DNA from: DATNNN01 sp035601815
GTDB lineage: Bacteria; Pseudomonadota; Alphaproteobacteria; Rhizobiales; Xanthobacteraceae
Length of the DNA stretch: 10,122 nt
Assembly: GCA_035601815.1 (NCBI GenBank)
Contig: DATNNN010000005.1
Span: 1-10,122 of the forward strand
Reading direction: 5' to 3'
Notes under the pieces: model-generated
Told to the model about the DNA's origin: nothing
Seen by the model: the letters and a program-made list of their open reading frames with translations, nothing else
The model's database searches: none
Translations under genes and position numbers: made by a program
Shown here: positions 8,479 through 10,122 of the stretch, one piece after another
How positions within the stretch are numbered: the first letter of the stretch is position 1
Layout: every line of letters starts with the position of its first letter

Positions 8479-10122
<1,644 letters not shown>

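Overview
The window is a core housekeeping segment from a GC-rich alphaproteobacterium. Its order is 3' end of tuf, tRNA-Trp(CCA), secE, nusG, rplK, rplA, rplJ, rplL, rpoB, then the 5' part of rpoC, all on the + strand. The tuf / tRNA-Trp / secE arrangement, the EF-Tu C-terminus (VCKPGSVKPH, ending VVAKIIE), the GTG-started L10 and the strong third-position G/C bias point to Hyphomicrobiales, perhaps near Bradyrhizobium. That placement is by recall of sequence style, not by a search.

Layout. Positions 1-521 are the last 172 codons of EF-Tu. Positions 522-780 are a spacer with a plausible promoter near 547-574. The tRNA-Trp gene is at 781-857 with its CCA encoded. secE (961-1158) and nusG (1171-1701, TTG start) form a tight pair. 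An 88-nt spacer then carries a hairpin that closely copies the L1-binding site of 23S rRNA. rplK and rplA follow, 2 nt apart. The 303-nt rplA-rplJ spacer is almost wholly structured. It contains a credible L10(L12)4-binding element and, further down, a possible long-range helix that could mask the rplJ ribosome-binding site. rplJ, rplL, rpoB (1376 codons) and rpoC (548 codons before the window ends) complete the region. The rplL-rpoB and rpoB-rpoC spacers each hold a strong hairpin.

How the genes work together. EF-Tu, L11, L1, L10 and L7/L12 act in elongation; L10, L7/L12 and L11 form the ribosomal stalk/GTPase centre, and L1 the opposite stalk. RpoB and RpoC form the RNA polymerase catalytic core. 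NusG binds polymerase and links it to Rho or the ribosome. SecE is part of the SecYEG translocon. The spacer structures suggest translational feedback by free L1 on rplKA and by free L10-L12 on rplJL, plus mRNA processing or attenuation before rpoB.

I see no mobile element, CRISPR array, phage gene, toxin-antitoxin pair or unknown protein-coding system. The interest lies in the RNA structures of the spacers. The very long antisense reading frames opposite rpoB and rpoC are codon-bias shadows.
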